From: Berkiella_A sp964633725
GTDB lineage: Bacteria; Pseudomonadota; Gammaproteobacteria; Berkiellales; Berkiellaceae
Direction: 5' to 3'
Assembly (NCBI GenBank): GCA_964633725.1
Contig: CAZWHY010000001.1
Coordinates: 62,001 to 126,000 of the forward strand
DNA: 64,000 nucleotides
Part shown: positions 1-8,986 of the stretch, one piece after another
How the letters are laid out: the number at the start of each line of letters is the position of its first letter
Numbering within the stretch: the stretch's first letter is position 1
Program-made: the position numbers and the translations under genes
The notes under the pieces: model-generated
Told to the model about the DNA's origin: nothing
The model's database searches: none
Seen by the model: the letters and a program-made list of their open reading frames with translations, nothing else

Positions 1-2
1 AA

Positions 3-917
3 GATGCTTGGTGTTATGCCTATCAAGATGCTGCAATGAAGCTGGATTTTAGAAAACCATGGGGGAAATATTCAAAACAACCTATGACGGAGGCCGCTAG
101 AGCAAAGGTCAAAAATTGGCTTGAAAGTCGTACTCAAGGTTTGGATGTGATTTTGAATACAGCCGCAATTGGAGAGCACCATACGGATGAGTTTTCTTTA
201 TCTATTCTAGAGAATAGTGATAAGCCAAAAGCACTATTATGTGCTAATGTTATTTGGGATTGTGCGGCATTAAATAAACAAATTGTATTTGACGATATGA
301 TGGATTGGCTTATTCAAATCATCAAATGGTTTGAATCGCACCCAGAATACGAACTGATTATTAAACCTCACCCTGTGGAAGAAAATCCTCTATTGCCTCA
401 AACCGTAGAGACTGTCCAAAAGGGTTTATTAACACGCGATATTAAAATACCCTCGAACGTTTTCCTACTATCAGCAAAAGTAAAATGCACGGTGTATGAC
501 TTGTTTCAGTATGCAAAAGTTGGGCTTATGCATACTTCCACAGTTGGGATGGAAATGGCTGCGTTGGGTATGCCTGTTATCACTTCAGCAAAGGCGCCTT
601 ATCGAGGTTATGGCTTTACAATTGACTGTTCAGATAAGGGAGAATTTTTTCATCAATTGGAAGTTGTTCTAAACTCAGGGGAAGGCATAAGGACACAGCA
701 AATAGAAAATGCATATAAATTCATTTATTTTTATCGTTTTCACTATTATACAAAAATAGATATTATGTCATATGAATTTAGCAAAGAGCCCAAGGTTTTA
801 GTTAAGCATATTGATGAGCTAAAGCCTGGTAATAACCTAGCCTTAGATTATGTCGTTGATAAAATTATGAGTGGAAGTCCTATTCTTGATGAAAATAATT
901 GGATGGCGGAGAGTTAA
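3..917 (+). CDS. Capsule/surface polysaccharide biosynthesis protein, 5' end outside window
   Basis: The reading frame is open from the first bases of the window, so the gene starts upstream and only the C-terminal ~304 residues are visible. The visible part looks like the C-terminal half of a capsule-synthesis or GT-B type protein: a conserved IIKPHP stretch (HP followed by an acidic E) and a later segment, HTSTVGMEMAALGMPVIT, that has the usual nucleotide-sugar-binding layout of this fold. No signal peptide or membrane segment is seen. Placement at the edge of a glycan locus fits glycan assembly or export. The exact sugar and role cannot be read from this part. Confidence 0.6.
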   Translation, partial: DAWCYAYQDAAMKLDFRKPWGKYSKQPMTEAARAKVKNWLESRTQGLDVILNTAAIGEHHTDEFSLSILENSDKPKALLCANVIWDCAALNKQIVFDDMMDWLIQIIKWFESHPEYELIIKPHPVEENPLLPQTVETVQKGLLTRDIKIPSNVFLLSAKVKCTVYDLFQYAKVGLMHTSTVGMEMAALGMPVITSAKAPYRGYGFTIDCSDKGEFFHQLEVVLNSGEGIRTQQIENAYKFIYFYRFHYYTKIDIMSYEFSKEPKVLVKHIDELKPGNNLALDYVVDKIMSGSPILDENNWMAES

Positions 918-1052
918 TGTATAAAGTCACCTATATGTTTTGCTACATATACAATTTTCAGCCTATCTTGAAATAAACTTGCAAACCTAGAACATGGACG
1001 CTATATTAATTCTGCGTGGAGAATAAACCGAAACAGGAAGTATAATAATTTA

Positions 1053-1325
1053 ATGAAATTAAATATGAAATCAACGAACTTTTCTGTCTGTATAATTATA
1101 ACCTTGATATCTATTCCTAGTACTTGCTTTGCTTATCTTGATATGGGGACAGGCAGTTTACTCATTCAGGGTTTAATGGGTGCCGCAGTGGGAGGGATAG
1201 TGATCGCTCGTTCCTACTGGCACAAAATAGTCTGTCTTTTTACTGGCAGAAAGCAAGTTAGTAAAATAGATGATGATTCTTCGAAAAACAACACAGATCA
1301 CAGCAAACAAGAAGATGCTCCTTAG
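1053..1325 (+). CDS. Small secreted/membrane protein of the YLDxGTGS type
   Basis: This 90-residue protein has a hydrophobic leader ending in a signal-peptidase-like TCFA site, then the motif YLDMGTGSLLIQG, a second hydrophobic helix with a Gly-rich face, and a charged C-terminal tail (KIDDDSSKNN...). The same architecture (IPSTxxAYLDxGTxS) occurs in the 77-residue product at 8690-8923, and both genes sit next to a membrane sulfatase-like gene. Function is unknown; the repeated pairing suggests a partner or anchor of the sulfatase-like enzyme. A second ATG at 1065 is possible, because the Shine-Dalgarno-like AGGAAG (1035-1040) is far from the first ATG. Confidence 0.7.
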   Translation: MKLNMKSTNFSVCIIITLISIPSTCFAYLDMGTGSLLIQGLMGAAVGGIVIARSYWHKIVCLFTGRKQVSKIDDDSSKNNTDHSKQEDAP

Positions 1326-1540
1326 CCAAATTCTAACATTCTCAAGCTCAATGTAATTTACATAGATAATATAGCGTAGATTTATAAAATTCTAAGTCTT
1401 AATTCAAACATACACGAGCTTATTAATTGGCACCCATATCAGCTTTCTTATAATTTTTCGTCATGTCCTATGAATATAGATGAAATAAAGATGATTGAGA
1501 ATCAAAAATTTTCAATCAATTAAAAAATAATGGAGTTCTC

Positions 1541-3142
1541 ATGCTTGTAGGATCGCAGAATCTAGAAAAACAAAGTCAATGGCTAGTTTTTGCAACGCTT
1601 GTTGTTTTTATTTTCCAGCCCCTCGCAAATTTTTCTGCTTTTAACTACTTTCAAAATTCGTTCTCAGCATTACGCACGGTAGGATATTTTATTATCTTGC
1701 TTACCATTTCTTACATATGTTTAGTTTTACTGCGATATTTGTTCAAGCGTTTAAAAATAACAATCCTTGCTTTGGTAATTGGGTTCAGTGTTCTAACTTT
1801 ATTTAATAATTATCTTATTGAGCAAGGGCTACACCAAATACTTCGTGATGGGTTTCGTTTTCGTTATATATTTTTTGCCGATGTGATTATATTTTTATTG
1901 GTTTTGCCATGTTCTGTATGGATTGCTAATCACAAATCATTTCACCACGCTATACTGATGGCGGTATTGGCCATCTCTCTTACTGATATTGCTTTAATCA
2001 AAAGTAAAGAATTGGCACATTATGATTCTCTCGATGTTAAGCCGTATCATGAATTAGTAAAAATTAGTAATACGCCAAATGCCGATCGGATGCCAAATGT
2101 TTATTTCATTGTGCCTGATGGATTTCTGGGGCCTGAGATGCTTAGAAAACTCTCAGAACAAAATATCACGATAGATATTGAGCTTGAGAAAAGAAATTTT
2201 GTTGTTAATAAGCAAGCCTTCTCAAATTCTACTTCAACTAGTTTGTCCCTACCTATTGTTTATACCATGAACTATTTATTTGACGATGGGGAAATCATCT
2301 CCCATAAAAAATTCAATGAGTTGGAAAAACTATATCAACAAGATAACCCTGTTTTCGCTGAATTCCGCCGAAGAGGCTACCAGTTTATTCGTTTAGCAGA
2401 TGGTATGGGCAGCAAGTGTGTAGGCAATGAAGATCGTTGTATTAAGAAACATAGTTTTTATACGACACAAGATATGATTTTTGCTAATAGAACTTTGATT
2501 CCATCAACGTTAGCTCATCTGTTTTTCTGGTCAAAAGGTTTGATACCAGGCATGATGGAAATCAATGAGTTTATCCCTTATTTACCAGATCCTCAGACTG
2601 GGCCATACTTTGTCCATGCTCACTTTACCTTGCCACATGCTCCCTTTCGATTTAAAGCGGACTGTTCCCCATTAGGTTTTAGCTCAATGTATGCGGCTAA
2701 TGATTTTTATTTTGACTTAGAGTCGGCAAGCAGTAGGTTTGACATTGAGTTTGGTCAAACGATGTGTTGCCAGAAAATGCTATTAGAATTTGTAGATAAT
2801 ATTCGACAACGTGACCCTAACAGTATTATTATCATTCAAGCCGATCATGGTACCCATACGTATGACAAAGTAAACACAAACTTTCAAAGTATGAAAAAAG
2901 AATATTTTCAAGAAAGTTTTAATATTTTAAGCGCATTTTATGGTCCAGCTTCATTCACTCAACACCTAAATAAACAGTTTTCACCAGTGAATACTTTTAG
3001 GATGCTATTTGCATGGATGGATGACCAAGAGCCCAATTTGCTACCACACCGTTCGTTATTTGGTATACTGGATAAAGAAATGCTTGCAGAGAAAGATGGA
3101 ATGTTTATCATTCATGAATGGCAGCCTGTTAAAGTAGAATAG
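1541..3142 (+). CDS. Membrane sulfatase-like (alkaline-phosphatase fold) hydrolase/transferase
   Basis: The 533-residue protein has about four or five N-terminal membrane helices (residues ~15-150) and a periplasmic alkaline-phosphatase-superfamily domain. Visible metal-site elements are the first Asp in PNVYFIVPDGF (~residue 190), a Ser/Thr-rich nucleophile region followed by LSLP and MNY, HAHFTLPHAPF, and the late QADHG motif (~433-436). The family includes sulfatases and phosphoglycerol or phosphoethanolamine transferases; the substrate cannot be fixed. GGAG sits just before the ATG. A paralogue lies at 7148-8677, also with a YLDxGT partner, so a glycan-decorating or -editing role in the periplasm is the best inference. 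Confidence 0.7.
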   Translation: MLVGSQNLEKQSQWLVFATLVVFIFQPLANFSAFNYFQNSFSALRTVGYFIILLTISYICLVLLRYLFKRLKITILALVIGFSVLTLFNNYLIEQGLHQILRDGFRFRYIFFADVIIFLLVLPCSVWIANHKSFHHAILMAVLAISLTDIALIKSKELAHYDSLDVKPYHELVKISNTPNADRMPNVYFIVPDGFLGPEMLRKLSEQNITIDIELEKRNFVVNKQAFSNSTSTSLSLPIVYTMNYLFDDGEIISHKKFNELEKLYQQDNPVFAEFRRRGYQFIRLADGMGSKCVGNEDRCIKKHSFYTTQDMIFANRTLIPSTLAHLFFWSKGLIPGMMEINEFIPYLPDPQTGPYFVHAHFTLPHAPFRFKADCSPLGFSSMYAANDFYFDLESASSRFDIEFGQTMCCQKMLLEFVDNIRQRDPNSIIIIQADHGTHTYDKVNTNFQSMKKEYFQESFNILSAFYGPASFTQHLNKQFSPVNTFRMLFAWMDDQEPNLLPHRSLFGILDKEMLAEKDGMFIIHEWQPVKVE

Positions 3143-3214
3143 GAAATTTCCTCTGTGGATATTAAAATAATCGTTCTTATTTTCCCCAAGCAACTACTAA
3201 CTTGATAGGGTTAG

Positions 3215-4351
3215 TCAATTTTCCATAAATAGACGCCGAAACTTTAACCGTCCACTATTTATAATGGATTGATAAAGTGTGATGATGGACTTTCCAAGAG
3301 TTATTACAGGAGCCTCAATTATTCTATAGGTGTAGTGGGCGCAAATTAAGCTGACCACCACGGTCAGTACAATGGCAGAAATTTTTGCGCTAATACCATC
3401 AATATGATACTGGTTCAGCATATATATAAACCTAGGTGTGACAAGTAAAATTACAAGCATATGTGTTAAATATAAGCTATATGAAATTTTTCCTAAATAA
3501 ATTAAATATCGATGTTCTAAGAAATTTTTAAAGCTTATGGCCGCTAGTAACAAGATACTTGTACCTATGGCATGTGTCAAAACGCCTAGATAGATGTATT
3601 CGTGATAATTAAGTTTTAGGATTGCAGGAATGCTGCATATATAAGACGATAGTATTAAGAGAAATATTTTCGAACCTGCGGGTATTTTGGGGAGAGACGT
3701 AGCCAAAAATTTATAGTGGTATGCAATAATAACGCCAAAGCAAAAGTTAAATACGTAATGTGGCAATTTGAATATTGTTAATAAAGCTAAAGTAAAGATA
3801 CACAGCTCAACTCTAGAACGATTGGCAAAATAAATAAACAGAGGCATGAGAAGTGAGATCTTTAATTCAACAGCTAATGTCCAAGCTTGGGGCACGAAAT
3901 AGAAGGGATGGTTTGCTTTTACTAACGCAGCGTCAAGTATAAATTGTTTAAAATTGCTGGTACTCTCCCATAGAATATAAGCATTAGAGCTTGGATTGGT
4001 TGGAATTGGGGAAAATAAATAGTTATGCGCTAAATAACTTAATAAAAGGATGGCCCAATATGGGAAACATATTCTGATAACTCTATATAGACAATATATA
4101 TTTATATTTTGAGGGTTGTTATTATTTTTTTTTCCAACATAATTTACAGATAAAACGAAGCCACTGAGCACGAAAAACAGGTTAACAGCAACGCCTGAGT
4201 CGAGTAACAGCTTTATAGGCGTATAATGAATAAGTAAATCTAACCAATCCGGTCTTTGGTAGTAGCCTGTAGTATGGGCTAAAACGACGACTAGAGCTGC
4301 TAGACCTCGTAAGCTGGTTAAGCAGTCAACATGTATTTTATTATTTCCCAT
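3215..4351 (-). CDS. Acyltransferase family 3 (OafA-like) membrane O-acyltransferase
   Basis: A polytopic protein of about 378 residues with the acyltransferase-3 signatures: LRGLAALVVVLAHT near the N-terminus, with the catalytic-type His in the first helix, and FFVLSGFVLS about 45 residues later. About ten membrane helices follow. Such enzymes move acetyl groups from the cytoplasm onto surface sugars. An in-frame TTG at 4360 overlaps the stop of the upstream gene, but the ATG at 4351 gives a better N-terminus and was chosen. It ends the run of leftward genes that starts near 8923, and its 3' end faces the gene ending at 3142. Confidence 0.85.
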   Translation of the reverse strand: MGNNKIHVDCLTSLRGLAALVVVLAHTTGYYQRPDWLDLLIHYTPIKLLLDSGVAVNLFFVLSGFVLSVNYVGKKNNNNPQNINIYCLYRVIRICFPYWAILLLSYLAHNYLFSPIPTNPSSNAYILWESTSNFKQFILDAALVKANHPFYFVPQAWTLAVELKISLLMPLFIYFANRSRVELCIFTLALLTIFKLPHYVFNFCFGVIIAYHYKFLATSLPKIPAGSKIFLLILSSYICSIPAILKLNYHEYIYLGVLTHAIGTSILLLAAISFKNFLEHRYLIYLGKISYSLYLTHMLVILLVTPRFIYMLNQYHIDGISAKISAIVLTVVVSLICAHYTYRIIEAPVITLGKSIITLYQSIINSGRLKFRRLFMEN

Positions 4352-4356
4352 AACCT

Positions 4357-5583
4357 TCAACTTAGCTGATGTTCATTTTTAATTAAATCTGATAGCTCTT
4401 TTGCAATGTGATTATTATTTACAATATAAGTATCATACTCTTTATTTTCTGTACTTAGCTTCATGTCTATATTATCAATATTGACTAAATATCCAAACTC
4501 CTCTGGATATTTGATTGTAGGGTTTTGAGAAAAAATCTGACTTAAAATTACGTTGCCTAATTGTTGTTTGTAATGAGATGACTCCCAATACCAAGTCATT
4601 TCATGACTTATGTTATCTTGTTCAGGAAAAGACTCAGTGGTTATGGGATTAATAGAGGTAAAATCCCATATATCATAAGTTTGTTTGTTATGTTTCAGTG
4701 CTTGGGCATGATTTTCTTGAATTACCTGTGTTTTCCAACTTTGATAAGTTTCCCACAAACCCATTTTTGAAATAAGGACTCTGTGTCGTACATGGGTTGG
4801 AGAAAAAAATGCTATCACATGAATATTATTTTTATGGCAAAGAGATAATATTTTTCCTAAATAATTCATTGTGCTTTTAGAACTCTGGGGATTATGAAAA
4901 CTGTATTCTGGTAATTTTGGGGGTAGCCAGACGACATTAATATGTGATTTTTCGGAAATCACAGTTGTATTGTAATGTCCGCCAAACGTTTGTCTGTAGG
5001 TATAGAGTGAGTCTTCTAGAGTAAGGCCAGAGCCATTCATTGAGGATAGAGTGGGATCAAACTTACTCAACAATGTTTTTACACTATCTTTTGTTACTTG
5101 ATAAGATGTGTAGTGGCTAAATATTTCAGTTTCAAACGTTATTTTATTTTCTGTTGTTTTTAATCTATGTAATGAGAAACCAGGTTTGTCTTCCATATTT
5201 ATATTAAAAGACATAAAATCTAGCGCTAAAATGACCTGCTTCAAATTCCCAACATGGTAAGCATGTAAAAAATTATAGTAAATTTCGCGCATATTGGCAC
5301 CGTCTATACCCAAATTAAACACGGGTAAATGGATGAAACTTGAGTGCTCGGGATTTAAACCCACTGCTGCTCGAGAACTGCCCAATATGATAGTCTGGGG
5401 CTTAATTTGTGTTACAAGATAAGGCTTAGATAATCTCACATGGGTTTGTGCTGCGGGTTTTTTTTCTATAGAGATCAGGTGATGCGTTTGAATGCCATAA
5501 GGATCGACCGCCCAATTAAATGCAATGAGAAGGGAGATAAAAATGAAAAAGTAAATAATATATGTTTTTATGTATTGATTCAT
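4357..5583 (-). CDS. Membrane-anchored SGNH-like protein next to MBOAT
   Basis: The 408-residue protein has one N-terminal membrane anchor (residues ~8-25), then an extracytoplasmic domain with an early GSSRAAVGL block that looks like the Ser-containing block I of SGNH/AlgJ-type enzymes. A late Trp/His-rich segment (SHEMTWYWESSHYKQQLG) may hold the Asp/His part. It lies 8 bp downstream of an MBOAT gene. MBOAT plus SGNH-like partner is the known layout of alginate- and cellulose-type O-acetylation machines, in which the MBOAT passes acyl groups across the membrane and the SGNH-like protein transfers them. The specific substrate is unknown. Confidence 0.6.
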   Translation of the reverse strand: MNQYIKTYIIYFFIFISLLIAFNWAVDPYGIQTHHLISIEKKPAAQTHVRLSKPYLVTQIKPQTIILGSSRAAVGLNPEHSSFIHLPVFNLGIDGANMREIYYNFLHAYHVGNLKQVILALDFMSFNINMEDKPGFSLHRLKTTENKITFETEIFSHYTSYQVTKDSVKTLLSKFDPTLSSMNGSGLTLEDSLYTYRQTFGGHYNTTVISEKSHINVVWLPPKLPEYSFHNPQSSKSTMNYLGKILSLCHKNNIHVIAFFSPTHVRHRVLISKMGLWETYQSWKTQVIQENHAQALKHNKQTYDIWDFTSINPITTESFPEQDNISHEMTWYWESSHYKQQLGNVILSQIFSQNPTIKYPEEFGYLVNIDNIDMKLSTENKEYDTYIVNNNHIAKELSDLIKNEHQLS

Positions 5584-5591
5584 TATGACAT

Positions 5592-7145
5592 CTAAAATTG
5601 ATAGTAAAGAAATTCAGTCACGTTATTCATCATCATGAGCACAATGACAGATATTAAGGCGAATACCATGCCCCATGTTTTGGTTGTGCTCCATTCTATT
5701 GCTCCCGCTTTTTTGGGGTATAGGCAATCCTGATAAGCCGGTAGTTCATTATAAAAAACCTGATTCGTGTTGGGGAACTTACATATAAGGACGAATCCCA
5801 ATGCAAGTACAGAAATTTCCAATGACCCTTGAAAGAGCGGGATAGTACCAGCATGAATGTGTAAATGCTCAAGCCAGTATGAAATGTTGGGTATAGGGGA
5901 CCAATTCAGATAATGCTCAGGTATTACCATACCATTGATGCAAGTCATGCCTTTGATGATATTTATGGCGCAAGGAAGTGATTCTGCTCTAAAAAATGCC
6001 CATGCAAACATAATCGCTAGGAATGTCATTACTAGAGATAGATAATTATATATTTTAGTCTTCAGGAAAGATATAACATATCCTTTGGCAGATGAATCCT
6101 TCCAAGCATGGTTCATAATCAAATATATGCCGTGTAGGGCACCCCAAATTAAGAAGTTAAATCCTGCCCCATGCCAAAGTCCGCCCAGTACCATTGTAAT
6201 AAAAAGATAAGAATATTTTCTGGGGATACCATGTCTATTGCCTCCCAGGGGGATATAGATATGATCTTTTAAAAATATTGATAAAGTAATATGCCATCTA
6301 TGCCAAAATTCAATGACAGATTTGGCTTTATAAGGGGAATTAAAATTAATTGGCAAGTGAATATTGAAAATTCTGGCCAAGCCTATTGCCATATCTGAAT
6401 ATGCGGAAAAATCGAAATACAACTGGAAGCCGTAACATAAAACACCCCCCCATGCCTCAATCAACGTTATATCAACATTGGATGGTGAGCTAAATACCAA
6501 ATCAGCAAAAGGCTTGAAACTATCGGCAATAAATACTTTTTTGAATAAGCCGAGCAGAAATATAGAAAACCCAATTGTCAGGCTGCTCCGACAGATCTTA
6601 AATGCGTTGCTTTTCTTATATTGAGGGAACATATTTGGCCCATATACTATTGGGCCAGCAATTAATTGAGGGAAAAAGGTAATAAACAGTAAGTAATCTT
6701 TTAAGCGAAACTGCGTTATTTTTCGAAAATAGCAGTCACATAAAAAAGCAATTTGTTGAAATGTGATAAAGGAAATAGCCAAAGGTAATATGAGTGTTTT
6801 GGTTTCGAAGTAGTGAATTCCAACAGAATCTAATGTTTCGATGGCAAAATTGTAATATTTAAAATAGCAAAGTAAGCTAAGATTAATAAAAATACCTAAG
6901 TAAATCTGAAATTTTCTAACTTTTTCAGGTTTGGTGGCAATTAAGTTAGATGAAATTATGTAATTACTTGCTAACGAGAATAAAACAAGTGTTAAATAAC
7001 CAACATTCCACCATCCATAAAAGATGAGTGAGCATATGATAAGGCAATAAATGGCCCTGTCTTTAGATGAATTTCTAGCATAGTGGCATGCCATTAATGT
7101 CAAAGGTAAAAAGACTAGAATAAATGCAAATGAATTAAATAGCAT
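5592..7145 (-). CDS. MBOAT family O-acyltransferase (AlgI/DltB-like)
   Basis: A 517-residue polytopic protein with clear MBOAT signatures: FSAYSDMAIGLARI, EFWHRWHITLSIFLKDHIYIPLGGNRHG, and GGLWHGAGFNFLIWGALHG, which carries the conserved catalytic His. The length is normal for AlgI-like members. It would pass acetyl groups from a cytoplasmic donor to a periplasmic acceptor or to a partner. The 2-bp gap from the sulfatase-like gene upstream and 8-bp gap to the SGNH-like gene downstream indicate one operon. With the acyltransferase-3 gene it predicts at least two O-acylation steps on the glycan. Confidence 0.93.
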   Translation of the reverse strand: MLFNSFAFILVFLPLTLMACHYARNSSKDRAIYCLIICSLIFYGWWNVGYLTLVLFSLASNYIISSNLIATKPEKVRKFQIYLGIFINLSLLCYFKYYNFAIETLDSVGIHYFETKTLILPLAISFITFQQIAFLCDCYFRKITQFRLKDYLLFITFFPQLIAGPIVYGPNMFPQYKKSNAFKICRSSLTIGFSIFLLGLFKKVFIADSFKPFADLVFSSPSNVDITLIEAWGGVLCYGFQLYFDFSAYSDMAIGLARIFNIHLPINFNSPYKAKSVIEFWHRWHITLSIFLKDHIYIPLGGNRHGIPRKYSYLFITMVLGGLWHGAGFNFLIWGALHGIYLIMNHAWKDSSAKGYVISFLKTKIYNYLSLVMTFLAIMFAWAFFRAESLPCAINIIKGMTCINGMVIPEHYLNWSPIPNISYWLEHLHIHAGTIPLFQGSLEISVLALGFVLICKFPNTNQVFYNELPAYQDCLYPKKAGAIEWSTTKTWGMVFALISVIVLMMMNNVTEFLYYQF

Positions 7146-7147
7146 TG

Positions 7148-8677
7148 TTATGAAACTGCAGTTGTTTGGTTAACAATAGCTGTTAGATCTTGAATCTTTG
7201 CATCATCATAGTACCAATAGAAATAATTTCGATCTGGCAGCAACGGCAGTGAAGTCATGTTGAGATAATTTAATACCAAACGAAAAGAGTTAACAGGTGT
7301 GATAGTGGGGTATAGCTTTTCTTTTAGTCCCACAGGGCCATAATAAGCGTTAAATATAGAGAATCGCTCAGTGGCTTGCTCTATTGATGGTTTGCCACCT
7401 TTGTAACTTGCCAATTGGACCTCAGACCCGTGATCTGCCTGCAAAATAATAATGGGTGTAGAGTCAGATTGAGAAATTAAAGATTGTACAATATCAGATA
7501 CTTTTGTATTGAGAAACTGTAATTGTTCAATATATAATTCCTGCTCAGTTTTTGAAGTTAGTTGCGTTGAAATATTTAGCCCATTTTTATCGAATAGATA
7601 GGGGGGATGGGGCATCATTAGATGAAAAAAACAGAATTTAGGTTTATTAGATAATTTCGGAATATTTTTAATTTGATTGAGCGTATTTAACCTTAAGCTG
7701 ACCTCATCGGAGTCTATGATATGTCTCAAAGCAGTCATTCGTAATATTAATTTTTGATAGTCTGATAATGATATTTTCTGACCAAAATGATAGTCAGAAG
7801 TAGGCCACTTATTGTTAGTGGGACCCCAGCCGCTAGAAAAAGTTATGATTTGATAGCCAAAATATTTTAAACACTTAATGAGTTGCGAGTTTTGCATCAA
7901 TTGAAAGTATGGCTGATAATTATGATTTCCATTTTCATGAATTAATGGGTTGATATAATTCATATTTAGGGATGATGGGAGAGACAAGTGTGTCATCGTG
8001 TAGTTGCTAGTGCTTTGCTCCGGGATATAAAATCCCTTCTTTCTCAAGTCGTCTAAAAATGATTGATTATCATAGTGATGGATATCTTTTAGACTATCGT
8101 GCCTTGCGTACCCATCCAGTATTATATAATAAATATCAGGTTGGTCTTGGTTCGAAGTAATATATTCTTCAGCGCTTTGGCTATACGAAATTTCGTAATT
8201 GTTGTCAGATTTTGGGTTTTTATTTTGTTGGTTTTGCGAAATATAACTCATGACCCCGTTAAAGAAAATGATTGCCAAAAATGCCGATGAAGATACAGAT
8301 ATAAAAGAATTAATTGTGCTCAATATATGTTCAAAGCGAGTAATCAGGAAACCAAGAGTGAGTAATACTGTTCCAATCAGCCCATAACATACGTTTAGCA
8401 ACAAAGTATTTTGTATCTGATAGCGTATGGTTAGGTAGTCAAAAAAATGGCCATATAAAAAAATAAATACGATAATTATTGAGCTCAGAAAAGCAGCATT
8501 TTGTAATTTTTTTGTGATAACAAAACATGATGCCGTTAGCATGACGGCTATACCGAGAGACATAAGTAACGGAATAAATAAATTTGAAAAATTCAACTCA
8601 CTTAGGTTGCGAACACCTATAAATAGAATAGGGATACTGGCAACCAATAACGGATGGAGCTCTATTTTTTTTATCAT
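7148..8677 (-). CDS. Membrane sulfatase-like hydrolase/transferase (second copy)
   Basis: A 509-residue paralogue of the product at 1541-3142. There are four or five N-terminal membrane helices, then an alkaline-phosphatase-fold domain with DIYYIILDGYARHD (first metal-binding Asp), SNYTMTHLSLPSSLNMNYI (the Thr region expected to hold the nucleophile), FFHLMMPHPPYLFD, and LQADHGSEVQ near residue 415. The same four blocks are present in the first copy. It follows its own small YLDxGT gene by 12 bp. A phospho-group or sulfate transfer/hydrolysis role on the surface glycan is inferred; substrate unknown. Confidence 0.7.
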   Translation of the reverse strand: MIKKIELHPLLVASIPILFIGVRNLSELNFSNLFIPLLMSLGIAVMLTASCFVITKKLQNAAFLSSIIIVFIFLYGHFFDYLTIRYQIQNTLLLNVCYGLIGTVLLTLGFLITRFEHILSTINSFISVSSSAFLAIIFFNGVMSYISQNQQNKNPKSDNNYEISYSQSAEEYITSNQDQPDIYYIILDGYARHDSLKDIHHYDNQSFLDDLRKKGFYIPEQSTSNYTMTHLSLPSSLNMNYINPLIHENGNHNYQPYFQLMQNSQLIKCLKYFGYQIITFSSGWGPTNNKWPTSDYHFGQKISLSDYQKLILRMTALRHIIDSDEVSLRLNTLNQIKNIPKLSNKPKFCFFHLMMPHPPYLFDKNGLNISTQLTSKTEQELYIEQLQFLNTKVSDIVQSLISQSDSTPIIILQADHGSEVQLASYKGGKPSIEQATERFSIFNAYYGPVGLKEKLYPTITPVNSFRLVLNYLNMTSLPLLPDRNYFYWYYDDAKIQDLTAIVNQTTAVS

Positions 8678-8689
8678 TGCTTATTCTTA

Positions 8690-8923
8690 TTAATCATTAT
8701 TTGGGTCGTTTTTATTGACTTCATCATCAGTAATCGCATTGCGAGAAAATAAGCTGCTAAATTTTTCTTTCATTTTTCTATAGTACATTTTTATAGTAAA
8801 CATAGCGCCAATACACGAAGCAAACAATATCTGTAGTATAAAACTACTGGTGCCCGGATCAAGGTAAGCGTGAGACGTAGATGGGATGGCGACCAGTACT
8901 GTTAGAAATAATATCCTATTCAT
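8690..8923 (-). CDS. Small YLDPGTSS-type secreted/membrane protein (second copy)
   Basis: A 77-residue protein: signal-peptide-like leader ending AIPSTSHA, then YLDPGTSSFILQI, a second hydrophobic helix, and a basic then acidic tail (RKMKEKFSS ... DEVNKNDP). It is related to the 1053-1325 product, sharing IPSTxxAYLDxGTxS. The start was set at the ATG at 8923 because AAGG lies eight bases ahead; a GTG nine bases further upstream is less likely. It is the first gene of the leftward run 8923-3215. Function unknown. Confidence 0.75.
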   Translation of the reverse strand: MNRILFLTVLVAIPSTSHAYLDPGTSSFILQILFASCIGAMFTIKMYYRKMKEKFSSLFSRNAITDDEVNKNDPNND

Positions 8924-8986
8924 AAATTTCACCTTATGATATCTATTTGAAAATCGTGGATTCTTATAAATTTATCTGAGCGTTGT

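Noticed and set aside
3196..3215. ACTAAC/GTTAGT hairpin between convergent genes as terminator
   Set aside because: Six-bp AT-rich stem without a clean U-run; too weak to call.
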